DNA of 64,000 bases from Thermothelomyces thermophilus ATCC 42464 (GCF_000226095.1 NC_016478.1:3090001-3154000); one strand, 5' to 3'; counted from the stretch's first letter, positions 11,780-24,970 are shown. The notes: generated from the letters alone by a model not told the origin. Numbers and translations are program-made.

Positions 11780-14069
11780 TTAGTACCTCCTTCCCTCCGC
11801 ACCACGGTCATACAACCCCCCCGGACCGCCCGGGTTCGGCCCCGGTCCCTGCCCAGGCGGGACCCCGCTCTCGGGTCCGGGCCGGAGCTGTCTCCCCAGA
11901 ATGCTCCCCCCGGGCCCGGGCCCACCACCAGTACTACCACCGGGGCCGCCCACCTGGGCCTGCATGTGCATCTCCCTCATGTGCGCCTCGCGCATCTGCT
12001 GCTCCCGCATAGCCGCCGCTTCCTGTTGCGCCATATACTGCGGACCCCGAGGGTCCTGTGGAGCCTGCGACGCAATTGGACCCTGTGGACCTTGAGGAGG
12101 GGGCGGTGGGTGGGGCCCGCGGTGATGATCGAAGCCACCCGCGGCAACGGGCGTATAGCTCCTTGTCGGGTCGCGCCCTTGTTGATGTTGTTGTTGTTGT
12201 TGCTGCTGCTGCTGCCCTCCTGGTCCGGGACCGGGTGTACTAACATAGCGCGGGTATGGCGGCTGGACGCCCGCGGCTTGCGGTTGCGGCTGCTGCTGAT
12301 GCGGCTGCTGGTCGCTTCGACGAATCGCGTCCTGAGGGGGGCCTGGCGCGTACCGCCCTCCACCCAGCGAGTTGTGATGTTGATGGTGCGGATGCGGTGG
12401 CAGGCCACTCGCGGGGCTCTGTGATTCGTAGATGGAGGGCGGGCGAGGATCGCGTAGACTGAGAGGGTGGGGGGGTTGCTGCTGGCTCGGGCCCGAGGTT
12501 GGCCAGGCATGATGTTGCTGTGGCGCGAGCGGGCTGCTTACGGACGGCTTCGTCTGCACGCCGCCATGTTGGGCGCCCCAAGCTGACTGCGCCGGCACGG
12601 GCTGCGATGCCTTCTGGGGAGCCTGATGAGATGGCGGCCAGCTGGACTGTGACGGATGCTGCGGCTGTGGGGGCGGCTGCTGCTGCTGCTGTTGTTGTTG
12701 TGGTTGCTGTTGCTGTTGCTGCTGCAGGTGCGGCTGATGCTGATGTTGATGCATGGCCTGTTGCTGCTGCTGCTGTGGCGGCCATGGTTCACGCCCAGGG
12801 GCCGTCTCTCGCCTACCCGACATGGACGGATGTGGTGCGTACTGCGGTGTAGGAGATGCGGAGTGGGGCTGGCTAATTGGATAAGGCTGGTACGGCTGCT
12901 GGCCTTGGTAACCCGTTTGAGCTTGCGGCGCGTGCTGTTGTTGGACGTGCCCGTGCTGTGAGTAATGCATATGTTGTGACTGGGGAGAGTTTGCCGCGCT
13001 TGCAGCGTGCTGGGCCGGATATGAGTGCCGCGCGTAATAGTCTCGCTGTGCCTCCGCTGCCGGATCCATGCTCGAAGCCATCCCGGAACTTGGCACCCGC
13101 ACGTGGTGCGGCTGTGGTGACTGAGTGTGATACGGCTTGAGCGGGGGAATCGCTGAGGGCGGCCCCGGAGCCGGCCCGCGGGCATACGAGTACCCGGTCT
13201 CGACCTCCCTGCGTGGCGGCAGCGGCGCGGCAGCCGGTTGACGAGCCATCGGCTGCGGCGTCGAGCTTCTCTTAACCGGGGACACGTCACTGACCCTCTT
13301 GGGCAGGGGGGGATCATCATCGTTGAGCAGAGACATGATGTTGACTTTACGCTCGGGCGCGCGCGGCGGAGCTGGGGCAGGCTGAGGCTGTGGTGGAGGA
13401 GCCGGGGGCGCAGACGCTGGTGCTGCACCGTATTGCTCTTGCATGGACACCGGGGGCTGCCGTTGCATGCTTCCCGACATGGTCCTCTCGTGTGCGGAGG
13501 GCATCTGAGGTGCCTGTGCAGGCTCACCAAGCAAACTGCGTCCGGGTGGTTGTGTGTGGACGGGTTGCGGCGGTGCCTGTTGAATGGGTGCAGCAGAAGT
13601 CCGGACAGGCTCCGGCTGCCTTCCGATGGGGGCTGCTTCCATTCTCGGAGGCATAACACGCTGAGCCGGCTGGTATTGCGGGTATGCGTCTGGATGATGA
13701 AGCGCCGGTTCGGGCTCCTGCTTCATCCGCAGCGGTGCCCTTTCGACCGGCCGAGGAGACTCGCGCTGGGCGAGCTCCAACCTCTGCCGTTCTCGGGCGT
13801 CGCGAGCCGAGCGAGCATCCTTGGTCTGCTGCAGCAGAGAGAATTGCTGACCGAGATCTGTTGCCCACTGGGCCGGACGCGGCACCGCTTCGGAAGCGGG
13901 TGGGACAGAGGTAGGGATGGGAGCGGGCTTCTGGGAGGTGCGGGCGGCCTGTTGGGCTTGCGCAGGGACGTCCACTTCCCTTTCCAGGTACGAGTATACG
14001 GGCCCTGGGGGTCGTAGAGGATGCGTATGTGGTGACATGGCCTGCGTGGCGACCGGACCGCTCGGCGGC

Positions 14070-14105
<36 letters not shown>

Positions 14106-17100
14106 GTGGTGGCGCCCCCGGTGTGCGGCGAGCTTATGGGAGGAGCCTGGGTCGTCTGGGCGAGCGGGTGGGAAACTGGGGCAGCCTGCGCGATCGGGAT
14201 CTGGAAGCGTGAGAATGGCTGGTTCTGCTGTGGCTCGATCTTGGTTAGCAGCGTCTCCTCGGGCTCGGCAGAAGCCAAGGGACGATGCCCGGTCGACGAC
14301 ACATCGTAGCGCTTTCTGGGTCCCTGCGTGGGCGTCGGCGGCGGAGGGCGCTTCTCGCCCCTCTGACCCTTGGCATCCGCCTCCATTGCAATCTGCTCCC
14401 ACTCCGGCTTGCCCCCTTCCTTTGTCTGTCGGACGTAGTAATTTTTGACCTTGGATGGGACAGTTAGTGGGTTACACACTCGGCACTCTGACGGTGGGGT
14501 CGCGACGCACCATGGTTGCCGTCTTGGTTTGCATGTGATTGGCAATCTTTTGCCAGTCCGTGCCGAAGGCGCGCAGCAACGCTGGGAAGTCGGTCGTCTC
14601 TGATACGCTCCAGTAGCTGGATGCCTGCTGCGGTGTCCGGATCCGTTCTGGTCCCGCTGCCTGAGCGATCTCAAACGTGGGGACCGAGGCCGGGGGCGGG
14701 GGCGGCTCGGGCCGGAGCGACGGCGGTGCCATGACTTCGGAGATGCTGCTAGACGCCACCGGAGGAGCTGCTCGATTGGGGCTCGTGAGCGGAGCCTGTT
14801 GTTGGGCCGGCGCAAGCGGCGGCTGCATCCCCGCTTGAGGGGCTTCGAAGGGGAGGGGCACCCGGGCTGCCAGATCAACAGGGATCTGCGGCGACGCCCA
14901 CTCTGGACCCTGAGCCTTGGAGTTGGCACGCGACCTGCCCGTCTTGCTAGGAGGAGCAGCAGGCGGCGCACTCGCGGGAGCCTGTGCAAGCTGCCTTGGT
15001 GCTTTCGCCTCCTTGTCCGCTTTCGGCGCGCGTGGCTTTCGACCTCCTCTCCTGCCCTCCGACTTTTCAGCATTGCCCTCGCTCTTGCTCTCTGCCGCGG
15101 TGCCTGCTCTCCGGCGACCAGGCGTCGGTGTTGGGGTAGCTCCGTCCGAGTCTGCATTCGGCGTCGCGTCGTTGTTGCCCCAGACTGGCGCAGCCGCACG
15201 GCGGGGCGGACGGCGGCGCTCGCCATTCTCGCCATTCTCTTGGTTTGTCGTATCCTCCGTCTCGTTCTCCGTGGTGCCTAATTCCGATACCAATGCGCTG
15301 GAGCGCTGCTTCCCCCTGCCCTTCTTGCGCCTTCTAGGCTGCTTCTTAAGTTTCTCCTTGAGGTTCAGCTCACGCTTCTTGGCGTAATAATACATGATGC
15401 AGGTCCCGGGATCGCGAGTCCCAACTTCCTTGGATATCTTGCCCCATTGCTTGGGCGCCTCGAGATATGCCTTCTCGAACTTTTCGGCTTCCTCCTCGGT
15501 GAAGTTCACGTGGCCGGGCACCACCTGCCAGGTCGCAACGAGCTTCTCCAGAGGCAACAGTCCGGCTGTGTCGTAGAACGAGGCACGCTCTCTCTCCTCC
15601 TGGGTCCAGTACATCTCGGGGATCACTGCCTCCTTATCGGTGCGATACTTCTCCTTGAGCGCCCTCTCTTCCCTCTCCTTTCTCTCCTGGTGTTCCCGGA
15701 TAGACTCCTTGATCGCAGCCTCGAGGTCCAGTTCGGTGCTGAAACGGCCCGCCGCTCTTCTGCCTCCTTCCGGTTTGGAATCCGAGTTTGACCCTCTCCC
15801 GTTGCTGCCGGCTTGAGTTCCAGCGTTGGTGAAATACTCGCGGCTCTTGACGGCGGCCGGATCGTCCGATGCAGTGAACCGTAGGTACGACTCGTAGTTC
15901 TTCGCGTACTCTTGCCGCAGCTCGTCTTGCGCAAGTTGGAGGGCCGCTGTCTGATCCTGCATATGTCGGAGCAAGAACTCGCCAAACTCGGCCGACTCCT
16001 CAGCCAGCTTGCGGACACGCCGGCTCTTATACCAAGGCTTGACGTTATAGACCGGGAGGTCTTCGGTGGGTGGGGTGGCAGAGAACTCGCGAACGGCCTC
16101 GACGCTCCCATATATGCTTGCATCGTCCTCTGTCCTATCCTCGCTTTCCTCGTCCGGCGAAGCGCTGCTACGCTCCGTTTCCGGCCGGTCGAACGGAGGG
16201 GGCGGAAACGTCAATCCCTCCTCTTGCGCGACCAGCGGCTCATCTGCTAACGTTGGCGTTGGCGCTGCCGCTACTTGGGGCTCCGCCGAGTCTTCCATCT
16301 CAATGTCCTCATCAAGCCGTTTTGCTTCCTCCAGCGTGGGCACTTGTGGGAGCCCTGAGTTTTCCGCATCCTTCTCCTCAACCTTCGGCTGGGGCTCCGG
16401 CGGATGGGTCGCGTCCTCGTCGGCCTCCTCGACAGTGGGGATCGCTGAGGGTTCCCGAGTCGTTAGCGGCTTCTCCTGCTCCTCCTGCTCCTCCTGCTCT
16501 TCGGGTCCGGCATCGGGCATTTCCTTGTCAACGATCTCGGTCCCGGGCTTCGGACAGGGGAACGTGAAGTCTTCGGGGATAGGTCCGACCAATCCCATCA
16601 GGTCCACGTCATCGTTAAGCACGCGAAGCATGGCTTCGTGTACCGCGGTCGCGTATCGTTTAACGATGCGGACGGGAACCTTGTCGACGGCATCCTTAAG
16701 TTTCTTAAGTTCCGCCTCTGCCTTGGATATTTCGCCTTCGAAGTACACGTCCATATCCTCGTCGTCGTCTGATTCGGACGATTCGTCGGACGCTGGGGCT
16801 GATGCCTGTTTCGCTGGCAACCGAACTCGAAAGGACGGTGCTGCAAGCACGGTGGGCTTTTTCTCGAGAGGCGGGCGTTTCTGGGCCTGTTCCTTCGTCT
16901 TCTCCACGGTGTCGTCACTAGACTTTTGCGCTGCGAGGTCTGCCCTTTGTTCAGTCGGTCGTCTCTCGTGCTCCCGCAGCGGTCGGTCTGTACTCGCTCC
17001 TCCCGCCGACTTGGTGTCTCCGCCGTTAGGTCCCGTCTTAGTCTCACGGTCCACCGATGCCCTGGCAGACTGGGAGCCCCTCTCGGACTTGATAACGATT

Positions 17101-18620
17101 TCATTCGGGCCGGTAGCGACGTGGGGTCCATATCGATCAGTAGCCGAGGCGTGCGAATCCGACCTCGCCCCGGGACTTCGAGGGTGTTTGTCAAGATCTC
17201 GATGGAGGTCTGTGTGAGGCGGATAGCCGCCTGACGGCCTCGCTTGAGGCGTTGGGAAGTTCTGTGACCTCGAGGACTTTGGCGACTCGACCTGTGCCTT
17301 CTTTGCGGTCAGTGAGGGGTTAATCCACTGCTTACTCGACCGTTGTTGCTTTTGCTGGGCGCGGGGACCCAAAGGTATTGGGGGCCCGCCGTCCGGTAAT
17401 GCCGGTTTGGAAGGCCCCGTCGGTGGCTGCCTCTCGGTTCCAACGGCGTGACCCGCAGAAACCGGCCGCTCTTCGGTAAGTGCCCTGGGACCGGTCGGGG
17501 GAGGCTTCCCGGTGAGGGACTGGATCTCGGTCGCAGTCGACTGGCGGCTAGGAACGGAGCCAAAAGCAGGGGCCGAGGGAGCGAGGGGTGGGGGTGAGAC
17601 ATCCTTTGCAGACGGCGACTCGTGAGGTACCCGGTCCGGCTTTGGGCGGATAAGCTCGCGGTCCCTGCTTTCCCTCTCCCTGATATCGCGGTCGTCCCGG
17701 GCGTCCCTGGCCACATCCGGATACCTGCTGTCTCTACGATCCCGATCATCCGGTTCGCGGCCCCATCGGCTCTCCTGCGACCGACTCCGCGGATAACGAT
17801 CACGGTCGTCATAAAAGCTTCCCCTGTCCCTGCCGCCCCTCTGGTCCCAGTCTCCTCGGCCACGGCCGACCCCTCTACCGCCGCGGAACCCACCGCGGAA
17901 GGGCGACGGAGCAAACATGGGATCCGAGTTGGAGGAGCCGGCGGAAAGCGGCCCGTCCCTTGATCCCCGTCTTGCTCGCTCGGCATCGACTCCCAGGGGC
18001 ATGTCTCTGGCATCCCTGAAATCTCTTCCGGGAGGAGGGGATCGTGCTCGTATGGGGGGCGGCGACGGCCGCCGCGCGCGAGGGAAATCGACCCTATCGC
18101 GCTGGTCGCGCTGCCATTCTCGATCTCGCTCGCGGCTTCGCTCGTCCCTGAAGAGGGGTCGGTCCCGGTACTCTTCGCGCTCGCGCCCGCCATCGCGGCT
18201 GTCATCGCGCCACTGGCGGCCGCGACCGCCGCCTCGCCCTCGTCCGCGGAAGTCCCCGGCAAACCCGCCGCCGCGGGGACCACTTGGGGCGTCAATCAGC
18301 GCCTTCGGTGCGCGGGGCGGTTGAATTCCGGACAGCGTATCACGAAACCCGTCTCGGCCGGGCGGAAACCCCGATGAATTCCCTCGGGAATCCAGGGGCG
18401 GGCGCCGGCGGTCGGTGTCGGGGTACTGCGGGCCACGGTCACCGCGGTCGCCGTATGGCGATCGGTCTCGAGGCGACCGAGACCGACGGTCGCCGTCGAA
18501 GCGGCCGCCCGTGTACCTTGACCTATGTATAGAAAAAGTCAGCTTGACAACGACATGGAAATAAAAAAAAGCCACCACCTGCTGCTCCTCGTGGGCCTGG
18601 CAAAAGCGGCAAATCGCCAT
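11780..18620 (-). CDS. SNT1: SNT1-like SANT-domain corepressor subunit (Set3 complex)
   Basis: Homologue of yeast Snt1 and animal NCoR/SMRT, scaffold of the Set3 histone-deacetylase complex in the nucleus. Two exons, 14511-18620 and 11780-14449, separated by a 61-bp intron (GTGCGT donor, phase 0), give about 2259 residues. A first SANT domain lies near residues 1030-1090 (FTEEEAEKFEKAYLEAPKQW, then CIMYYYAKKRELNLK), preceded by the family block PEMYWTQEERERASFYDTAG. A second SANT lies near 1325-1385 (YWSVSETTDFPALLRAFGTD, then KIANHMQTKTATM joined across the intron to VKNYYVRQ). The N-terminal 250 residues are RS/RG-rich with RGRGRGGGRGR and GGFRGGRGVGRGRG. The C-terminal 800 residues are Gln/Pro-rich with many poly-Gln runs. 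The true start is uncertain: the first 30 codons look like intron (GCTGAC, pyrimidines, CATAG at 18523-18527), so a 5' exon may lie upstream. Confidence 0.88.
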
Positions 18621-19938
18621 GTTGACACAACAAGGGAAAGCACGATACTTTACATCAGATGCATTTTCCTTGTTGTCTCATGATAATGGAGAAGAGCTGG
18701 GGCGGTCGCGAGCGCCCCAGAAAGAAAGGTAAGAGATGGAAAGAGGGGGTTAAAGGCAAACCGACATTTGAATTTGTGTTCGCGGTAGACTACGTTGGTG
18801 ATGTTTGATGACGCGTCAATTCATCTCGTAAGTCCGCCCGGGCCGTGTCTGGAGTGTTCCGAAGGTGGCAGTGGGGTGCGAAGCTGGTTTCCGAAAATCG
18901 CGGTATACCGGTGATAGCGAGAGGCTCAGATGTGTTCGGAATGTGTGGGTGCGGTCGGGCAGCCGCGCAGCCTTCCAAATGACGAAACCACAGTGGCAAT
19001 GCAAACTCCCGGCCTTGAGGTGCCCAAAACCCGCTCAGATCGAGCGGTCGGTGCCGCCAAAATGAATCTAAGAAGAAGCGACGCCGGCAACCAAAACGAG
19101 CCGTGTCTCGATGCCGTGAATCAGACATGCGATTGTGGATGGCGGGTTGATGTTTTGGAGGAGAATGGGCCATCTCGAAACTTGGCTGAAGATTGGACGA
19201 GTAGAGTGGGTCTTGAATTGCTGACTTCCCCCGGCCAGTACGGAGTCGGCGCCCGCTGCCCTGCTCTTCTCCCTTGTGTGTTACTGCAGGGTACGTACCA
19301 AATAGCCATGCCTGATTGCTTGCCCACTTTGCTTGCCACATTTCCGAGACGGTGGGGGGCCGCTTGTTTCGTGCCGCACGCTAGCCTCGATCTCGCTAGT
19401 GTTGGGCTCCCCACCGTCGGGTGTTGCAAGCGCCCGATTGGCGTGGCCGGGCTCGAAAGAGGCAGAGATTTAAATGTTAGTGCGGCAGGTTCCAGATCGC
19501 GGGCAGGCGTTGGGCACTGGGGTTGCAGATCGGCCTTGCAGCCTCCATTTCTCTTCCCATGAACAAAAAAAAATGATTTGCGTGATAGCGATGAGAATAG
19601 GGATTTTGCATCAGAACCCCGCGAACCGTTGAACTGGAAGAGCCAACCAGCCGCTGAACATCATCGTTCTCACGTTGCACGGCCGGATTACCTGCAGCAC
19701 TTGCATCTTGGACTCCTCGCAACCAGCCATTCAACTCGTTAGATTCGGAGCGACGAAATTTAGGTAGGCATTCAGGTATCGTATGTGTATATGCCCTGAG
19801 CAGCATTCTGTGCATATACGCATACAAAAAAAAGTACGGTCGCCGGCCTAAAGCTCGCGCGTTATCCGAACGCTTCGGACCCGGCCGCATTGAGCTTGAG
19901 CATCATTGCAGCCGACAAACTGGTTAGATCCGGGCTGG

Positions 19939-19971
<33 letters not shown>

Positions 19972-20066
19972 TATCATTATTTATCGCTGTTCTGCTTGCT
20001 TACTCCCGGCCCCTCTACCTCAGTGTGTTCCAGCCGACGCTGGTAATTAACTGCTTCTCGCCCACA
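18621..20066. other. Divergent promoter region between SNT1 and DHS
   Basis: About 1.4 kb shared by two divergent genes. No coding frame is convincing. It holds a (CAT)n repeat at about 19940-19972 upstream of the DHS start and a possible upstream exon of SNT1 that I could not place. Confidence 0.55.
19939..19975 (+). repeat. (CAT)n microsatellite in the DHS 5' flank
   Basis: About twelve CAT triplets roughly 95 bp before the deoxyhypusine synthase ATG, so probably in its leader or core promoter. Confidence 0.85.
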
Positions 20067-21206
20067 ATGGATTCCTCCCACGTCCCTCCCGCCGCGGCCA
20101 CGGAGGCGGTGCTGGTCAAATCGGTCGAGATGCCCGCAGGCTCGCAGAAAGTCGAAGAGCTCGACTTCAACCAGTTCAAGGGCCGTCCCATCACCGTCGA
20201 CGACCTCTTCCAGGGCATGAAGTACATGGGCTTCCAGGCGTCGTCCATGTGCGAGGCTGTCCGCATCATCAACGAAATGGTACGAATCGGCCGAGCTTGT
20301 TTGTGCGAAAGGGGAAGAAGAAGAAGCCGTTGGGGGAAAAGGAAAAGGGGACGAAGTGGGTTACCGCGGCACGGGAACAGTCCACACTAACCCCGTGTCC
20401 AGCGAGCATGGCGAGATCCCGAGTCGGGAGACAGGACGACCATCTTCCTGGGCTACACCTCCAACATGATCTCGTCCGGCCTCAGGGGCGTCTTCCGATA
20501 CCTGGTCCAGCACAAGCATGTCTCGGCCATTGTGACCACGGCCGGCGGCATCGAGGAGGACTTCATCAAGTGCCTCGGCGACACGTACATGTCGTCGTTC
20601 AGCGCGGACGGCGCCGAGCTGCGCTCCAAGGGCCTCAACCGGATCGGCAACCTGGTCGTGCCCAACTCCAACTACTGCGCCTTCGAGGACTGGGTCGTCC
20701 CCATCCTCGACAAGATGCTGCAGGAGCAGGAGGCCAGCAAGGGCACCGAGGGCGAGATCCACTGGACGCCGTCCAAGGTCATCCACCGCCTCGGCAAGGA
20801 GATCAACGACGAGCGGTCCGTCTACTACTGGGCCTACAAGAACGACATACCCGTGTTCTGCCCCGCCCTGACGGACGGCAGCCTCGGCGACATGCTCTAC
20901 TTCCACACGTTCAAGTCGTCGCCCCAGCAGCTCCGGATCGACATCGTCGAGGATATCCGACGGATCAACACGATCGCCGTCCGGGCGAAGCGCGCGGGCA
21001 TGATCATCCTGGGCGGCGGAGTGGTCAAGCACCACATCGCCAACGCGTGCTTGATGCGGAACGGGGCCGAGTCGGCCGTCTACATCAACACGGCCCAGGA
21101 GTTTGACGGGAGTGACGCCGGCGCTCGGCCGGACGAGGCCGTGTCCTGGGGCAAGATCAAGGCGGGGGCGGATGCGGTCAAGGTGAGTCCCCCCGTCCTG
21201 TTCGTT

Positions 21207-21253
<47 letters not shown>

Positions 21254-21353
21254 GCGTTGACGATTGCTGACCGTCATCATCAAGGTTTACGTGGAGGCCA
21301 CCACCTGCTTCCCGTTCATCGTAGCCAATACATTTGCCAAAGACGATCAATAG
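20067..21353 (+). CDS. DYS1: Deoxyhypusine synthase
   Basis: Transfers the aminobutyl group of spermidine to one lysine of eIF5A (NAD-dependent), the first step of hypusine formation; cytosolic. Three exons: 20067-20279, 20403-21182 and 21285-21353, all in phase 0, giving 353 residues, the usual family length. Diagnostic blocks are [52 protein letters not shown] and [20 protein letters not shown]. The catalytic lysine that forms the enzyme-imine intermediate is expected in DEAVSWGKI and falls at Lys322. Exon 3 supplies the conserved C-terminus ([18 protein letters not shown]). Intron 1 has a CACTAAC branch site; intron 2 contains a 43-A homopolymer (21209-21251). An essential housekeeping gene. 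Confidence 0.97.
21209..21251 (+). repeat. 43-nt poly(A) tract in DHS intron 2
   Basis: Uninterrupted A run between the GTGAGT donor at 21183 and the acceptor at 21284. The spliced gene reads through cleanly, so this is intronic simple sequence. No target-site duplication was seen around it. Confidence 0.9.
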
Positions 21354-23768
21354 AGAGACACCTCTCAAATTAGCAAGAGAATCATGAAGATTGCTCATCG
21401 GGTGCCGCTCCATCTCCGAAAGACAGACGGGCATCTCATCCGAAGCAGAGATGCTTCCCATTCGAAACGTTTTCAGTTCTTCCGGATTGACGTGACCTTC
21501 CCAGCCAACTAACAACAGGACGCAAGCCCTTCTAATGAACGCCTCCAGTATCGATCGCATGTGCAACAGGACCAGACCTCTCCGACCTCCTGACCAGCCC
21601 TCAACATATCCGTCTCACTTCCTAACCCATCAAAGGCATCCGTATCAGCCGGGTTCCCCCGCGTGACAAGTCGGCGCCATATCCGGCATCCGGAGGTTCG
21701 TGAGAGGATATACCGATGCCGTGACCATCTTACAGGCCCTCTCTCGGGGACAGATACTCTACACGTACCGCTATCTACAGACGCGACCCCCGCTTCCTTC
21801 AGCAAATATCCTATCCCCAGGGGATCAGCAATTTCTTTGCTTCCTCCTTGACTTGATCCGGTCAAGACTCGAAGTCGATAGACACGAGGACAGGATCGAT
21901 ACACGGCCTGATTCCGTATTCGAGTTTTCCACGAGCGCCGTCAGGTCGATCTCGTCTCTCCGTGGCGGCGACAAAAGCAGACCTAGCACGGTAGTAATGT
22001 CAGGCTCTCTCCGGCTCGTACAAAGAATGTGAACGCTGGCGGGTGGCCGCTGCGGATGTTCGACCGGCCGTATCTAGAAGCTTCCTACGCGCGCCGCGCC
22101 GCCAATGACTGGACATTCATCGAGGATATTGACGACAATATATATACCTCCGAGAACCCGGCCACCCATGGCCGCTATGAGTGTGGTCTCGAGCCGTCTT
22201 TCTTTACGTCGGTCCAGTCAGTCCAACCACGCGGGCCTCGCCGGTTTGCTCTCGGGGTGGTAAGTGGCTCCAACCAACCACCTGATGATCCCCGTTGACT
22301 ACCGCGCGCAACGGGTCCCCGGTCGTTGGGAGGGTCCTCCCAGCGGTTCCTGATGCCTGGGTTGGGGGATGCGGCGGTCTGCCGGAGGATCAGGCCGTGG
22401 GTCTCGGCGAGGTCGAGAAGCGGGTGCAGAGCGGTTGATAGCTGAGATTTGAAAAGGTAACAGTTGAACTTGATGACATTGTTTAACGTAAACCTGGGAT
22501 TCGTGAAGTGTGATGTCATGTGTGGTCTTTGAGTTGTTGAAGAAGGTAGGTTGATTGATGGTTGCCGGGCAGCGGCGGTGGGGGGCGGCGGCGGCGACGG
22601 CGGCGAGGGCAGAGCGAAGGGGGAGCGACAAGCGAAGCGGGGGGTTAGAGTGGTTGCTGCCCGTATCTGCTGTTGTTGTGTCAGTCGGCGGATGGTTACC
22701 CGTATAACACACGAGGAGGAACTGGACGAGATAGATATCCGCCGCCGTGAAGAGACGGGAAGGGACTGAGGGAGAGCGATGCGCGAGAACGGCTGGGGCA
22801 GCAATGGACGTTGATGACTGCTGTGGACTTACCTACGGGTCGGTATATTCTCGCGCTGAAAGGACAAGGGGGCGTATCCAGAAATGGGAAACAAAAGACC
22901 TGAAGAAGACTGATCAGCTCTGGCCAGACCTGGGCCACCTTTAACTGGGCCGTACCCATGGAGTGCGACTGGCAGAACTGCGGTCAAGGTCCTCCTAGGG
23001 TGTAACTTCCACTTCTAATGGGCGATATGCGACGAGCGTGTACATGGGAGTAAGAGACTGCTGCTGCAGGTTTGCTACGTTCTACGTCCTGACCAACGCA
23101 GGAGGGCTGTCGGACGCCCGACCAGGGCAGCATTTATGCATGTCCCCATGTGTCTATCATTGCCTTCAGCAATCCGTAGGGATGCGGTCCTCTCTGAAGA
23201 GTCCTTCCTATATGATTATTCTCATCACCCAAGACAAACGTAGGTGTACGTGGGCAGCTGGCCTTGGGGGGGCCTGTATACAGTGGGACACGATGATGGA
23301 AAACCTCCGATTAGACGCCGAGGAGTGCCAATGGTGGTGGTATGACACAATTGACGATTCTCGGATTGAGGTGTAATTGGCATGTCTCGTCTTGTAGGAG
23401 CAAAAGGAAGTCTTAGACAGACACGTGGCGAAGGAGCATACAACCAGCGTTGCAGAGCTCGGGGATGCAGAGTCCGGGTACAGCGCGCGGAAGAGAGTCG
23501 CCTGACGGCCTATTAAGATGCTGCATGAATGCGGGTATGTGGACGTGATCTTACATCCCCCCAAATCTAAACAAAACCGGCATGGCGGACTGCCAATAAT
23601 ACATGTTGCGATGACATCTTCCTCCGTCCGGCTCGCTCTCCTCTACAAGACGCCCCAAGTTAAGAGCCAAATCGTACACTTTTCGCCAACACGTTATAAT
23701 TAAAACGGGCACGGACGAACGGGGGCTGGTCAGGAAAAGAACAGCCGACATGTACTGTACATACATGG
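21354..23768. other. Intergenic spacer with unassigned frames
   Basis: No gene I can support. A plus frame around 21703-22032 and another at 22029-22298 (MFDRPYLEASYARRAANDWT) have some coding-like composition but match nothing I know. A minus frame from the ATG at 22519 to 22175 (114 codons, MTSHFTNPRFTLNNVIKFNC) is likewise unrecognised. These could be remnants of a decayed gene or chance frames in GC-rich DNA. Confidence 0.4.
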
Positions 23769-24970
23769 TTACGCCTTGGCTCCTTCAGCCTCGGCCCTCT
23801 TTCTTGCCCCGAGCACCGCCTTGCCCACGGCACTGGCGTTGTCCTTCTCGATCTCCTTGGTGATCCAGTCGCCGACGTCGACGACGGCGTCCAGGTCGAC
23901 GCCGGTGTTCATTCCCAGCGTCTCCATGAAGTAGACCATGTCCTCGGTGGCGACGTTGCCCGTGGCGCCGGGGGAGTAGGGGCAGCCGCCGAGGCCGCCG
24001 ACGCTGCAGTCAAAGGTGCGGATGCCGTGCTCGAGGGCGACGGCGGTGTTGACGAGGGCCTGGCCGTACGTGTTGTGGAAGTGCATGGCGACGTCCTCGT
24101 TGCGGACGCCGGCCTTGGCCAGGCAGTTGAGCAGCTCCTTGGTGCGCGGGGCGGTGCCCATGCCGGTCGTGTCGCCCAGGGCGATCTCGTCGGCGCCCAT
24201 CTCGAGCAGGTCGGTGGCGATCTGGGCGACCCGGTGCGGGTCCACGTCGTATCCCTCAAACGGGCACCCGAGCACGACGGAGATGTAGGCGCGCACGCGG
24301 AGCGAGTGCGTGTCCTTGGCCGCCTGGATCACCTCCCTGAAGCGGGAGAGAGAGGTGGCGATGTCGCAGTTGAGGTTCTTGCGGGAGAAGGACTCGGTGG
24401 CAGCGGCGAAGACCGCAATTTCGAGACCGGGCTTTTCCTTGGTCGGCGGCGTGTTCTCGGTCGCGAAGGAATCCGGGTGCTGGGACAGGACAGTGAAGGC
24501 GTTGTTGAGGCCCTTGAGGTTCGGGGCGAGGAAGGAGAACGTGAGCGGGTTGGCAGAGAGGAGGGGCTTCTGGAGCAGGTGCTGAAGGATCTCGGACGAG
24601 TTTTCCATCTAAAAAAAAAAAGAAAAGAAAAAAGAAAGAGGACAGAGTCAGTTTCCGGACACCAGAGAAGAGGGAAGGTGGGCTGAGAGGGAGGACTGAC
24701 TTGTGGCACCCATTTGGGCGAGACGAATGAGCCGGCCTCGATCGTGGTCAGGCCCGTCTTGGCCAGGCGCTCGATCAGCTCGAGTTTGGTGGCCAGCGGG
24801 ATGGTGCGCTTCTCATTCTGGAGGCCATCGCGGGGGCCGACCTCGACGAGCTTCACTCGGTAATCGGACGAGGCGCGCTGCTGGTCGGATGCCGTCGCAA
24901 ACGTCCGCCTGCTGCGCGCCCACGGCTGGCGAGCCAAGAGCCGACGGGAAAGCAGCGCATACCTCGTCAT
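23769..24970 (-). CDS. Hydroxymethylglutaryl-CoA lyase, mitochondrial
   Basis: Cleaves HMG-CoA to acetyl-CoA and acetoacetate, the last step of leucine degradation, in mitochondria. Two exons, 24701-24970 (90 codons) and 23769-24608, with a 92-bp intron (GTCAGT donor, pyrimidine tract before the acceptor), give 369 residues. The N-terminus is a typical presequence ([17 protein letters not shown]). Family blocks are [47 protein letters not shown] and the HMG-CoA-lyase signature [20 protein letters not shown], whose cysteine is about residue 299. The metal-binding Asp of VGPRDGLQ and the HFHNTYG histidines are present. No obvious defect. Confidence 0.96.

Noticed and set aside
12240-14402. Several long frames on both strands within the SNT1 C-terminal exon
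   Set aside because: They arise from CAG/CTG-rich poly-Gln coding DNA; composition only, no domains.
21209-21251. Poly(A) tract as the tail of a SINE or processed copy
   Set aside because: No body, boundaries or target duplication seen; it lies wholly within an intron.
22175-22519. 114-codon minus frame (MTSHFTNPRF...)
   Set aside because: A short resemblance (TALHPLLDL) to a frame near 41.4 kb was noticed, but similarity does not extend and no family is recognised.
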